The notes beneath the pieces are model-generated. The model had not been told where the DNA came from, made no database searches, and was given only the letters and a program-made list of their open reading frames with translations. Both the position numbers and the translations under genes were made by a program. A DNA stretch of 64,000 nucleotides from Sphaerolaimus hirsutus (lineage: Eukaryota; Nematoda; Chromadorea; Monhysterida; Sphaerolaimidae): the NCBI GenBank assembly GCA_964036195.1, contig OZ038455.1, positions 10,185,855 through 10,249,854 of the forward strand. The letters are read 5' to 3'. Each line of letters opens with the position of its first letter. Position 1 is the stretch's first letter. Of the stretch, positions 46,701-57,681 are shown piece after piece.

Positions 46701-49700
46701 TGAATGATGAACCAAAAAAGTTGTCACATGGCTCTGGCTATGGCGCAAAATTGTCCATGTAACCTCATCAAAAAATATCGCAACACCAATTGGACACCGT
46801 TCAACCCGAAAAGCATAAATCGGTCATTCAACAACACAAAACCCCAATCCAAAAAACCAACCCCCATTAATTCCATCAGGCGACGTCACACTTCTCCCAG
46901 AACTGCCCTCATCCTCAATCTTTCCCAGCGGCAGGGCAGCTTGCAGGGCGCTCAGCAGGGCGTCGGGCGCGGCGCTGTCCGCCAGGGCGGACTGGATGCG
47001 CGTGAGCGTGTGCCGCGCGCGTTTCGCCAGGCGGGATACTAGCTGCGATGATTTTTGGGGGTTGAGTATTCAATTTTAAACGCATGCTTTGCGCAGAATG
47101 AGACCATAATGAAGTTATGCTTTTAATTCTTAAGGTATACCTAAGTGAAATCGATACAGTAAATGGTGAGATTTGTAAATATTGCCCATTCTTTACTTTG
47201 GATACGATTTCCGCACACACCCGCAGACCACAGACCAAATTCACAATCCATTAAATGTGCCTACACACACTAGTTTTCACCGTGACTTCGTGTGAAAACT
47301 GAAATTTTTTACAGTGCAAATTAATGAACACGGTTGAATTATTTAATAAAATTTAAATTTGAATTGAAATTAATGAAAGTTTAACTTTGAAAATTTGAAA
47401 ACTAAAACACATATAGCATACAATAAGAGAAGGCTGGATGTGGCCATGTGGCCATTTCAGTTTTCACATCGGTCACGGTGAAAACTAGTGTGTGTAGGGC
47501 CAATACAACATTTAAAATTAAAATTCTACAAAAAAAAAAACACCTTTCCAGGGACCTTAGCAACAGTATTATGGCTGGCAACAAAAGGGTCAGCCACGTG
47601 CATATGGGCGCTGGGATATTTTTTGAAGCCACTTTCCACAATTTCCCGGTTTTGAGCGCAGGCGACGCCAAAAATGGACAGAAAATTGTCAATGTCCAAA
47701 ATTTCTCCATTTCTCGGCCATACCACCACCGAGCGCAAACTAGCGTGAGATAGAATTGTGAATAGTTCCTGCGTTTTGGGTGCGGTTGTGTTTTTTTATT
47801 GGGAATTTTGGTTTTGGATGACACACCTGGATGAAACACGTTTTTTTCAACAATGTTTTTTTCAAAATTGACTTGAAATGAAATGAATTGAATTTTTTTT
47901 AAATACTACAGCTAGGGTTCAAACGGGATTGACTTTTCGGGATCGGGATTGATTTTTTGAGATTTCGGGATCGGGATCGGGATCGGGATTGGCCGGGATT
48001 GGGGTCACGGGATCGGGATCGGGATTGGCATTTTTTCGGCATCGGGATAGGGGTCCTGGGATAGAGATTTTGGCCAATGTTTTGACATCCACAGTTGTTC
48101 ATAAAGGTCTAAAAACACTGTTGGATGCCAGAAACGTGGCATAAAATGAACGCTGGGGGTTTGCGTTCACATTTTTGCATGCAAAAACGTCGTTTTTTCA
48201 CTTTTGATAATTTCCACTAATTTTTCCGGGATCGGGATCCCGGACTTTGGAGTTTCTCGGGATCGGGATCGGGATTTGAAAAGTATCGGGATCGGGATCG
48301 GGATCGGGACTGCTAAATCCCGGAATTTCACGGGATTCGGGATCGGGATCGGGATCCCGTTTGAACCCTAACTACAGCAAATTTATGACGGCTTATTCAC
48401 CCATGGTAGCACATAGAAATGGATGCTTTGATACTAAAAATGCCACAAAACCAATGAAAACAACCACCAATGTCAATTTGTGTGTGAAATTGCGTGCTTG
48501 CGCCCAAAAATTTTGCAAAATACCTAGTGCCTAGTACTAAAATTTCGGTCGATGTTTTAAAAAAACAAACATTTCGGACGTTATGTTTAAAAAAAACGTT
48601 TAAAAAAACATCGGCCAACCCTAGACACACCACGAGTGGCGGAGAAATCCCAAACCCAGTAAAGTGTAAAAATTCATGCAAAGTGCCGAAAGTCGTGTGA
48701 AATGACTGGTAAAAAATATAATTTGACAACTTAAAGGGCTGACGACACTTTGCATGCCACTTTAGATTTTGCCCGACTCAAATCATCGGGGCTAAAAGCC
48801 ATGTGGCCAGTGTCATTTAATAAAAATCACAGATTATATTGCATATTAAATTTACAAATATCATCGTAAAATGTCTTCTTTTTTTTAAATATATTTTTCA
48901 ACCAGTAAATGTCAACTAGGTAATATTCACAACCCCCCGCCCCTTCATTGAAAACACACAATGCATGCATGATATGCTCACGCGTTTTAAATTAAAATGT
49001 TACGTTCCTAGTTTAAAACACTTATTTACCACCACACTTATCTCCGTGCTCTCTGTGCTTCTGTAATATTCGACACTCATAAATTCACCTTCAATATATC
49101 CACAAAATCGCTCTGCGAAGCGGTTGGCCAGGTTCCAAATTCATCGAAACCCTGGATCAATGGCAAATTAGCCCGGCTGTCGTCAGTCTAAAAAATGACA
49201 AACGCATTATATCAGCTGCATTTATGAGATGGGACGGTTTTTGCATACTAACAACCGAAAAGTGAACCATTTGAGGAAAGGGTCAAAAAAGATTTTCAAC
49301 GTTTTGTTACATCAGTCACACTATATCGATACCTAAAGACATCTATCGTCCACATTTTAGAACGATATCTATCACATCACATTCACATCTGAATAAAAAC
49401 CAAACAATTTGATTTTTTCTTATAGCATCGCATAGCTCTCACTATATGTGAATTTGATGCAGAATTTTTCACCTGACTTATTCATTAGAATAATGTAAAT
49501 ATTTTTCTACTTCTATTGTACCCACACTGCATCCAGATTCTATACACGCAGACAAAATTTGGGTGTGGGACATATCGACCATTTTAGCATATCGAAAAGT
49601 CACATCGCTCACATAATAAAAAAATGCAAAACATCCCACTCAAACCTGAACCACATTTGGCAACAAGCCAAGTTTCTGCAGTGCCACCACCAACACGAGC

Positions 49701-50433
49701 ACGAGGGAATAACTTCCAAACGAGTGAGCCCCTCCATCGCTCACGCTTACATGGACAGCCCACGCGCGCAGCAATACCATCGCGGGGGCCAGGCTTTTTT
49801 TTTTGGGGGGGGGGGTAATTAAGTGTGAAAGTGAAATGATTATTAAAATGAGAAATGAGAAGTAAAATGGGAAGTGAAATGAGGAATAAAATGGGAAGTG
49901 AAATGAAAAGTAAAATAAGAAATACAGCGAAGTTTAAAGTTTTTACTACTCAATTCACTTCTTTCTTGTCATTTTACTTCTCATTTATAAAATGTTTTTT
50001 TACTTCTCCACATACGGAATTGACAGTTAGCACCTGGTGTTTTTTTTATAAATTTTATAAGGTTTATTTTTTGCAGCTACTTTACCAAATCAATTGCCCT
50101 ACACACTAGTAACACATGTGAAATGTAGAGCAGTGTCAAATGTCGTGCAAAATATGCAAAGTTCAGTAATAAAATAATTTCTTTTAATCGACATTTCACA
50201 CTACACTTGACAGCTAAGTTTACCCTCTACTGGATGAGGGAACGCGTCCAGGAAACAATTGTCAAAAAACAACCCAAAAACACTCACAGCGGTTGCAAGG
50301 TGACACATTGTCTGATCCAGGCAGTGTTGTTTACAGAGAGTATATTGCACACTGATAAATCGCATTGCCACTTGGCGCCCTGCCAAGATACACTCATTTT
50401 TACAATGGCACATCTCTTACTGGTGATTAGGGT
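43735..50433 (-). CDS. TUT1: TUT1-like terminal uridylyltransferase / Star-PAP, nine 3' exons (5' end not found)
   Basis: Nuclear nucleotidyltransferase of the U6 snRNA uridylyltransferase/Star-PAP type. Exons, all phase-compatible: 50288-50433, 49646-49793, 49089-49187, 47544-47768, 46862-47042, 45347-45540, 44970-45289, 44600-44765 and 43735-43881 (TAA); 541 codons. The first visible exon has KMSVSW...QCDLSVCNILSVNN, where the Asp is the third catalytic carboxylate of the polymerase palm. The next has MVLLRAWAVHVS and GSYSLVLVLVVALQKLGLLP, the poly(A)-polymerase central helices. 47544-47768 has VVVWPRNGEILD and VADPFVASHNTVAKV, matching the DPF...HN element. The last exon (TNLLHFLPRFVTQNVALL) parallels the human C-terminus. 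The N-terminal finger, RRM and first two Asp residues are missing; their exons should lie right of 50433, where transposons now fill more than 8 kb. Distinguished from mitochondrial poly(A) polymerase by the long C-terminal part. Confidence 0.85.
43922..44272. mobile_element. CCGTATTT/CCCCC-family element in the last TUT1-like intron
   Basis: The left end is ACCGTATTTGCTTGAATAAT then CCCCC; the right end GGGGGAACTATTCAAGCAAA then TACGGTA. The ends are complementary and complete. The centre again carries ATGAAATATGCTTTATTCAC, tying it to the copies at 29946, 37085 and 42560. Confidence 0.8.
44793..44970. mobile_element. CCCTGTAAAATG foldback that forms most of a TUT1-like intron
   Basis: The left end has AGTCCCAGACCCTGTAAAAT and the right ATTTTACAGGGTCTGGGACT; the arms pair over nearly their whole length. 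It occupies all but about 27 bases of the 204-base intron 44766-44969, and the GT donor (GTGCCA) lies in its terminal sequence. Confidence 0.85.
45565..46090. mobile_element. hAT-like element with GGAAAACGG-array interior
   Basis: It begins TAGGGTGTCAAC and ends GTTGACACCCTA. Almost the whole interior is GGAAAACGGAAACGG and variants (GCCGGAAAACGGAAA). The flanks GGTATGTC (45554-45561) and GGTATGTG (46091-46098) nearly match, with a three-base offset on the left. It lies in a TUT1-like intron 24 bases from the acceptor of exon 45347-45540. A related fragment is at 53405-53600. Confidence 0.75.
46121..46318. mobile_element. Foldback with GTACACACGCTAAACTG termini
   Basis: The left ACACACGCTAAACTGCAAAC pairs with the right GTTTGCAGTTTAGCGTGTGC. 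The inner arms GTAAACTCAT...TGAGTTTAC and a central AACTGCAGTTGA palindrome complete the hairpin. Terminal wording resembles the ACACACTAGTT family but the arms differ. Confidence 0.75.
46430..46606. mobile_element. ACACACTAGTTGACA foldback, third arm type
   Basis: The left end is TCACACACACTAGTTGACAT and the right TTAGTTGACACGTGTGTGGC. The arms around the centre pair ATAACAAAG/ATTTAGTTG-type AT-rich words and ACTTGATTTTC/GTATTAAGTGTGA. Same termini family, different interior. Confidence 0.6.
47259..47500. mobile_element. ACACACTAGTTTTCACCG foldback, fourth arm type
   Basis: The left end CTACACACACTAGTTTTCAC pairs with the right GTGAAAACTAGTGTGTGTAG; inner GTGTGAAAACTGAAA pairs with TTTCAGTTTTCACA. 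It fills most of the 501-base intron 47043-47543 of the TUT1-like gene. Confidence 0.85.
47913..48370. mobile_element. hAT-like element with CCCGAT-array interior (copy 2), target duplication ACTACAGC
   Basis: It begins TAGGGTTCAAACGGG and ends CCCGTTTGAACCCTA. The 8 bases before (47905-47912) and after (48371-48378) are both ACTACAGC, an exact hAT-type duplication. The interior is GGGATC repeats plus a unique centre shared with 18487-19024. It lies in the TUT1-like intron 47769-49088. Confidence 0.95.
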
Positions 50434-51129
50434 CTGATAAGGGTGAAATTGTATTATTTTGTTTGTTTGCTTGTTTTGGAGAAACTGTGTAATTTTTGAA
50501 GTATTTCAGCGTGTGTAGGATCAGGGACGTACGCAGGATTTTTGAGCGAGGGGGCGGATTGTATACGGAGCCCGGCGAACGGGGGCGCCCCCCCCCTAAA
50601 TTTTGGCCCTTTAGTAAAGAAATGGAGCCATGGCGCTGGCGCCATTTGTAGGCGCCAACGCCATGGCAGCATTGGCGCTGGCATTGGCGCCAACGTCACT
50701 ATATAGGTATCTTTATATACCTATATTTCATACTAGAATCATGTTCGGTGCCTTTCTAACGCCTTAGATGCCTAAAAAATACATAGTAATCATTGGGTGG
50801 GTATCTGCGCGCTTGCGCGCCAAAAAAGTGCCTACAAAATCGCTTTAAGCGGCGTTTACACTGCGAGCTGTGCCAACAAATTTTTTTCTGTCGGCAATGG
50901 TCATTTGGTCACGACAACGCACAATTTTTTCAAAAATTTCGCCTGTGCCGATAAAAAAGCCTCGTTCAACAGAAACCGAACCGACAACGAAAATATGACA
51001 AAAAAGCCTCGTTGAATTCCGGGCGAACCGACAACGAACATTTGGACGGATTGGCAATTAGTGTGATCATTTTTGGAATGAGGTATGAATTGCGCCATTT
51101 TCAGCAAATATAGGGCAGCCTCCCGTAAG

Positions 51130-53130
51130 ACACTACTGCTTCGAATTATCCCCCCGCATGAATTACCTACCTCTTCGAATTATCCCCCCCGCGTGACTTA
51201 CCTACCTCTTCGAATTACCCCCCCCCTGTGTGAATTACCTACCTCCTCGAATTACCCCCCCTGCGTGAATTACCTACCTCCTCGAATTATCCCCCTCCCC
51301 GTGTGAATTACCTAACGCCTCGAATTATCCCCCCCCCCCCGCATGAATTACCTACCTCCTCGAATTATCCCCCCGTGTGAATTACCTAATGCCTTGAATT
51401 ATCCCCCCGCGTAAATCACCTACCACCTTGAATTATCCCCCATGTGAATTACCTAACCCCTCGAATTACCCCCCCACCTGAATTACCTACCTCCTCGAAT
51501 TATCCCCCTCCCCGCGTGAATTACCTAACCCCTCGAATTACCCCCCCCCACCTGAATTACCTACCTCCTCGAATTATCCCCCTCCCCGCGTGAATTACCT
51601 AACACCTTGAATTATCCCCCATGTGAATTACCTAACCCCTCGAATTACCCCCCCCACCCCGCCTGAATTACCTACCTCCTCAAATTATCCCCCTCCCCAC
51701 GTGAATTACCTAACGCCTCGAATTATCCCCCCCATGTGAATTACCTAACGCCTTGAATTATCCCCCCCTGCGTAAATTACCTACCACCTTGAGTTATCCC
51801 CCCCCCCCACGTGAATTACCCATCCCCTCAAATAACACCCCTTGAATTATCCCCCCCTGGTTGAATGAATTATCTACCTCCTCATAGTAAACCCCCGAGG
51901 TGGGTGAATTACCTACCCCCTCAAATTACCCCCCCAAGTGAATGAATTATACTTGGCAGACATCACACTTGGTATGAAAACCTACCATAACACATTGGTG
52001 TTATGAACCAAAAATTTTACAGGTTTTTATCATAATATTTAGTTTTTACTATGGAATAATTAATTATGAATTATTACAAAATTTATCACAAGATTGTATT
52101 CATTAAATTATGGTAAGCTTCATACCATGTGTGCTGTCTGCCGGGTGTGTTAAAAAAGCAATATGATGATGAAAAACTGTATAATCTTTGATTCATTATT
52201 CAGATGTTTAATGGTAGGTTTCCATACCAAGTGTTATGTCCACCAAGTATGCCTACCTCCTTGAATTACCCCCCTATGAATTATGTATCCCTTTGAATCA
52301 CCCCCCACATGAATTACCTATCCCCTCAATTTACCTCCTCCCCACATGAATTACTCATCCCCTCAAATTATCCCCTCATGAATTATCCATCTCCTTGAAT
52401 TATCCCCATGTGAATTACCCATCCCCTCGAATTACCCCCCACGTGAATTACCCATTCCCTCAAATTATCCCCCTGCGTGAATTACCATCCCCTTGAGTTA
52501 TCCCACCTGTGTGAATTAACCAGGGGTCTCCAAGATTTTGGCCCTTGCGGGGGCAAAATATATAGGCTTTTTCAGTGCATAGAAGGCCAAAAGGGGAAAA
52601 AATCGCTAGTAATTGGTTAAAAGTGGCTAAAAGTAGGTTTAAAATGGCTAAAAACAGGCATATAACCATGCATATAACTGGAGAGCACGATTTTGAAGGT
52701 TAAAAACTATAAAAAGGTGTGAAAATTAGTGATTTTGAGCAAAAATTGGGGGAAAATTTCTCAAAAACCACTCCAGGTAGATAGATAGCTGAGCGATTTG
52801 GGGGGGGGTCTTTGGGGGTCATAGCCAAAAATTTTGCTTCGGGATAGATAGATAGCTGAGCAGCCTCCGGGATAGATAGATAGCTGGCGGATTTGGGGGG
52901 GGCAGCCCCCCAGCCCCCCCCTCCCCTAGGAGACCCCTGGAATTACCCATCCCCTCAAATTACCCCCCCCCCTGCGTGAATTACCCATCCCCTCGCAGTA
53001 ACCCCCTGCATGAATTACCTACCGCTTGAATTATCTTCCCTGCATGAATGAATTATCTACCTCTTCATAGTAAACCCCCAAGGTGGATGAATTACCAACC
53101 CCCTCAAATTAACTCCCCCTCCCCAAGTGA
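51130..53130. repeat. Expanded array of GAATTACCTACCTCCTCGAATTAT-like words with C runs
   Basis: Dozens of degenerate ~28-36-base units alternate CGAATTATCCCCCC with GTGAATTACCTA. The array is interrupted at 51945-52250 by a GGCGGACATCACAC-type MITE and at 52520-52930 by the TAGATAGATAGC/G-tract repeat. The reverse complement continues at 54598-55015, so the two make a large inverted arrangement. Confidence 0.8.
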
Positions 53131-53404
53131 ATGAATTATACTTGGCAGACATCACACTTAGTATGAAAACCTACCATAACACATCTGAGTAATGAACCAA
53201 AAATTATACAGTTATTTATCATAATATTTAGTTTTTACTATGGAATAATTAATTATGAATAATTACAAAATTTATCACAAGATTGTATTCATTAAATTAT
53301 GGTAGGCTTCCATACTTAGTGTGCTGTCCACTGGGTGTGTTTAAAATGAAATATGATGATGAAAAACTGTATAATTTGTCATTCATTATTCAGATGGGTT
53401 ATGG

Positions 53405-53800
53405 TGAGGGTGTCAGATTTCTGTTTTCCGTTTTCCATTTCCGTTTTACGCAGGTAAATCTTTTCTGTTTTCCGTTCCGTTTTCTGGCTGCTGAAATGTT
53501 TTTTTTTTCCGTTTTCCGTTCCATTTTCCGGCAACTTTTTTTCCGTTTCCATTTTTCCGGCTCATTTTCCGTTGTCCGGCTAAATTTTACCTTTAATTTT
53601 ACTGTATGGTCTATATTTGATATTGAAATTTCTCTTGGTATAGCAAGGCATATTTCAAGTGGCATATTGTATTTTTGTGTGGTAACTTAATTTAGGGACA
53701 CAATACAGGTTTGGTATATCGAAATTTTTTTTCAATATTCAATATTTGATATTTTTTTAAATTTTTGATATCGATATTTGATACTCAAGATTTTTTTATC
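53405..53800. repeat. Short-motif arrays: TTTTCCGTTT then ATATTTGATATT
   Basis: 53405-53600 is TTTTCCGTTTTCC words after GGGTGTCAGA, the reverse complement of the array at 45565-46090. 53705-53800 is ATTCAATATTTGATAT words, a decayed relative of the ATATCG array at 17390. Neither has both ends. Confidence 0.55.
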
Positions 53801-53804
53801 AATT

Positions 53805-54595
53805 TATCGCCCTTGGCGCTTGGCGCCCTTTTTCCGTGGCGCCCTTGGCGCCTGGCGCCCTGCTTTAAAAGGGCGCCAAAAAGGCGCCAGCAGGGTTTCA
53901 AGGTGAGTGCTGTGTAAATGAAAAAAATAATGAAAAATGCATCTGTGGATGATCTAAATTCGTCAGAAAAATGGACGAAGTGGTGTGAGTCGGTGGAAAT
54001 CTTTCGTCCAACGTTTCATCAGATCTGTCTGACGGATCAGACGACAAGACGGATGGACCGTCGAACTTGCAAAATTATAAAAAAAAGGATTCAAATCGTT
54101 GCAATTGTGTTTTTGTCCATTTCATGGAAACATTGATTGGAAAAGCCTATTTGAAGTGAATGGATTGTTATCAAATGACAATTTCCATTGTGTTTGAATT
54201 CGTCATGTGGAATTTATTGAAAAATTTTTTGTTGCCAGATGTGTTTTTGTTCATTACATCCTGAAGAACGCGAATTAAGACGTGAATGCGTGTACCACGG
54301 TGCAGTAGCAACATTTTTAGCACAAGCAGGGTGTTGTAGGCACTTATTTTTCCTGGCGCCCTTGGCGCCTGGCGCCCTATTTTCCTAATGGCGCCATGGC
54401 GCCCTTGGCGCTTAGCGCCCTCTATCCGTGGCGCCCCTGGCGCCTGGCGCCCACTTTCCGAATGGCGCCATGGCGCCCTTGGCGCCTGGCGCCCTTTTTC
54501 TGTGGCGCCCTTGGCGCTTGGCGCCCACTTTCTGAATGGCGCCATGGCGCCCTTGGCGCCTGGCGCCATTTTTTCTGGCGCTTTTCCATCACTAG
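53805..54595. repeat. GGCGCC-motif element with CCATCACTAG terminus
   Basis: Arrays of TTGGCGCCTGGCGCCC words at 53805-53900 and 54345-54590 flank a unique centre (53900-54345). The right end is TTTTCCATCACTAG, the hAT-like CTAGTGATGGAAAA in reverse; a matching left end is not clear. The + frame in the centre (53918-54136) has no recognisable domain. Confidence 0.6.
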
Positions 54596-54597
54596 GG

Positions 54598-55015
54598 GGG
54601 GGGGGGGTAATTTGAGGGGTAGGTAATTCACCCACCTCGGGGGTTTACTATGAGGAGGTAGATAATTCATTCAACCGGGGGGGGGATAATTCAAGGGGGG
54701 GGGTAATTCGAGGGGATGGGTAATTCACGTTGGAGGGATAACTCAAGGGGATGGTAATTCATGCGGGGGGGAATTTGCAGGGGTGGCTAATTCACGCGGA
54801 GAGGTGATTCGAGGGGATTACTAATTCATGGGGGGGGTGATAATTTGAGGGGTTAATTCACACGTGGGTAATCCGAGGGGACACGTAATTCATGGGGGGA
54901 TAATTCGAGGGGATAGGTAATTCACATGGGGGATAATTCAAGGTGGTAGGTAATTTACGTGGGGGGGGATAATTCAAGGCATTAGGTAATTCACGCAGGG
55001 GGGGATAATTTGAGG
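54598..55015. repeat. Inverted counterpart of the C-run array
   Basis: GGGGGGATAATTCAAGG and GGTAATTCACG words repeat about 12 times, the reverse complement of the array at 51130-53130, with one unit (GGTAGGTAATTCACCCACCT) matching closely. Confidence 0.75.
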
Positions 55016-55045
55016 TTCAGAATCGCTGAGGTTTGCTGAGGTTCA

Positions 55046-55403
55046 GAAAAGCGCCATGGCGCTTTTGGCGCTTGGTGCCATTTTGCTCTGGCGCCATTGG
55101 CGCTTGGCGCTGTAGGCAGGAAAAGCGCCATGGCGCTTTTGGCGCTTGGTGCCATTTTGCTTTGGCGCCATTGGCGCTTGGCGCTGTAGGCAGGAAAAGC
55201 GCCATGGCGCTTTTGGCGCTTGGTGCCATTTTGCTCTGGCGCCATTGGCGCTTGGCGCTGTAGGCAGGAAAAGCGCCATGGCGCTTTTGGCGCTTGGTGC
55301 CATTTTGCTCTGGCACCATTGGCGCTTGGCGCTGTATGCAGGAAAAGCGCCATTGCACTTTTGGCGCTTGGCACTAAAAGCCTGGCGCTCTTTCCATCAC
55401 TAG
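55046..55403. repeat. 74-bp tandem repeat rich in GGCGCC, 4.7 copies, CCATCACTAG terminus
   Basis: Units start at 55046, 55120, 55194, 55268 and 55342, exactly 74 bases apart. Each contains GCGCCATGGCGCTTTTGGCG and TGGCGCCATTGGCGCTTGGC. The last unit runs into CTCTTTCCATCACTAG. Open frames on both strands here are repeat artefacts. It is followed at 55404-55475 by four GCGGCCACAAC words, yet another short-motif array. Confidence 0.9.
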
Positions 55404-55726
55404 TCGCGGACTTCATGTCCCGCGGCCACAACTGCGCGGCCACAACGTCCGCGGCCAGAACGTCGCGGCCACAATGGGCTCATACCGGGGGGGGGGGGAG
55501 GGGGGGTATTTTCGAGGAAATACGGTGTATAGATACCCACCAGGGTAAAAACTGTTATTTCTACTTCATTGGGTAGAATTTTGACATTTTTTATTTTTGT
55601 CGGTTCGGGTCTCGTTAACGAGACCCAAACCGACAAATCGAGCAAAAACGAGGCAAGTCGCGTGTCTCTTGTGTCAGTTTGTTGGCACATTGCCGTCACA
55701 AGCTGCGAACGTGTTTTTTAAATTTT

Positions 55727-57681
55727 GGGCTGTGACAAAAAAAATTTGTTTGCTCGAATAATCCCCCAGTCCCGAGATAAGGGGGGTCTATAACATCATG
55801 GTCATTTTGCATGGCCGATCTTGCCGATCGACTTTGGAGCTTAATAACTCGGCCATTTCTGAGCCGATTTCGACCATTCAACACTTACAATGATCGCGAC
55901 AACCTGTAGATTCCATTTTTATAGTCGGCTTAGTGATGTCTATATTCCCAATGGATATGGATCCGATTTGGACCGTTCAACATTTTAAATGATCGGCACA
56001 ACCTTTAGATTACGATTTTGTAGTTGGCTTATCAAGAGCTTGTCAGTGATGAGGGGTTTAGTGGAGGGGGAGGGGGTTGGGGGGGGGGGTTACCCCCCGA
56101 ATCCACCAGCTATCTATCTATCACGGAGGCCCGCTCAGCTATCTATCTATCCCGGAGGCAAAATTTTAAGCTACTATCCCCTAAACCCCCCCCCCCCAAA
56201 TCGGCCAGCTATCTACCTGTCTGGAGCGATTTTTGAGAAACTATACCCCAATTTTCATTCAAAATCGCTATTTTTCATACCGTTATAAAGATTTTAACCT
56301 TCAAAATCACTAGTTCATGCGTCTAACTGCCTATTTTCAGCTATTTTTAGTAAAATATGACTTTATATACCCATTTTTAGCTATTTCTCACCTACTTTGA
56401 GCGATTTTTCTCTTTTTCCTCACTTCCATGCCTATATTTTGAACCCCCATGAACCCCCAGCCAACCACCACCCAGAAAATTGTTCAGCTATCTATATCTC
56501 TGGAGGTGCGATTTGCTATCTATATGAACCCCTGCAGGAGTCCAAATCTACAAAACCCCTGCAGTGATGTCAAAATCCCTTATGCCGATTTGACTAGGTT
56601 TTTCAATGGAAATTTTTTTTCTGAACATGCTATCATAGTTTTGACAATGAGAATTCATATACCGGGCGAATTTTTTCAAGTTCTCTTTCCAATACAAAGT
56701 TATAGCACTTCAAACTTCCGCCTCCCATTCACATAAAAACCACTTTGAAGAATGTGGCGTGCAAATTCAAAACTCCATATCTCAACCTTTTCACACCGAT
56801 TTTGACAAATGAACACTTCAAATGATCAGAATAACCTGCAGATTTCATTTTTATGCTAACATTATCGGTATATTTCACTAGATTTCCCATAAAAACAACA
56901 ATGATGCGTTGTATGAAATAATCATTATGAAAATGAAAATACCATATTTTCTTGAATAGTTCCCCCGGGGAATTATTTTTTCCTTGTACTTTTTTGAGGG
57001 GGGAACTATTCAAGTGGGGAATTATTTTTATAGCAAAATTTTTAAGCACAGTTCTTTCAATTTATTTCACACAACATTCATGTTCAATTTATGTCAAATT
57101 CAACAACAATTTTGCATTTCCATCGGACACATTTGCACATCAAACTCATTTGCATTTGATGATGCATTCAATGCCTAGACGCAGCAGCTCTTATGCTTGC
57201 CTGCATAAGTATGTGGTATTTTTTGAGCATCAGTAGGGGGGAACTATTCAAGGGGGGGAATTGTTTTTTCCTCACTCGCCTAACATGGGGGAACTATTCA
57301 AGAGGGGGGGGGGGGACTATTCAAGAAAATACGGTATAAAATCTGGGCATAAAAATGAAATCTTCAGGTTATTCTGATGATTTTAAGTGTTCATTGCGGA
57401 AAATCGGCTGAGAAATGGTCGAGATATGGATTTTTTGCATTGAAAAACCGGGTCATAAGAACTTTAGACATCACTAACTCCGACCTTAAAAATGGTCTCT
57501 ACAGATCGTGCCGATCATTTTAAGTGTTGAACAGTCAATTTCGGACCAGAAATGGCCAAGTTCTTAACCTTCAAACTCGATCAGCCGGATCGGCGATGTA
57601 AAATGACCATCCTTTTATAGACCCCCCTTATCTCGGGACTGGGGGATTATTAGACAAAACAAATTTTTTTTGTCATAGCCC
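55727..57681. mobile_element. 1.95-kb inverted-repeat element within the 8.25-kb insertion
   Basis: The left end GGGCTGTGACAAAAAAAATT and the right end AATTTTTTTTGTCATAGCCC pair. Both are followed inward by AATAATCCCCCAGTCCCGAG and ATAAGGGGGGTCTATA. Repeated words for AATGATCGGCACAACCT occur inside. It contains a TAGATAGATAGC-family copy (56060-56540) and a CCGTATTT/CCCCC copy (56940-57340). No coding region is supported. Confidence 0.75.

Noticed and set aside
47402..47839. 145-codon minus-strand frame
   Set aside because: It overlaps the TUT1-like exon 47544-47768 in another frame; the other frame has the DPF...HN motif and correct splice phases.
50845..51107. Minus-strand frames near the left arm of the 8.25-kb element, considered as a TUT1-like exon
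   Set aside because: The same words (CGAACCGACAACG) recur in the other arm and at 55590, so this is repeat DNA.
53918..54136. 72-codon + strand frame between GGCGCC arrays
   Set aside because: No domain, no splice context and located inside a transposon-like element.
51130..55015. Regularly spaced repeats, considered as a CRISPR-like array
   Set aside because: Units are degenerate, have no unique spacers of constant size, and occur in an animal genome as part of a dispersed transposon family.
54171..55576. Several open frames rich in Ala, Pro, Trp and Arg
   Set aside because: They run through the GGCGCC motif arrays and the 74-bp repeat; many frames are open on both strands because the motif lacks stops.
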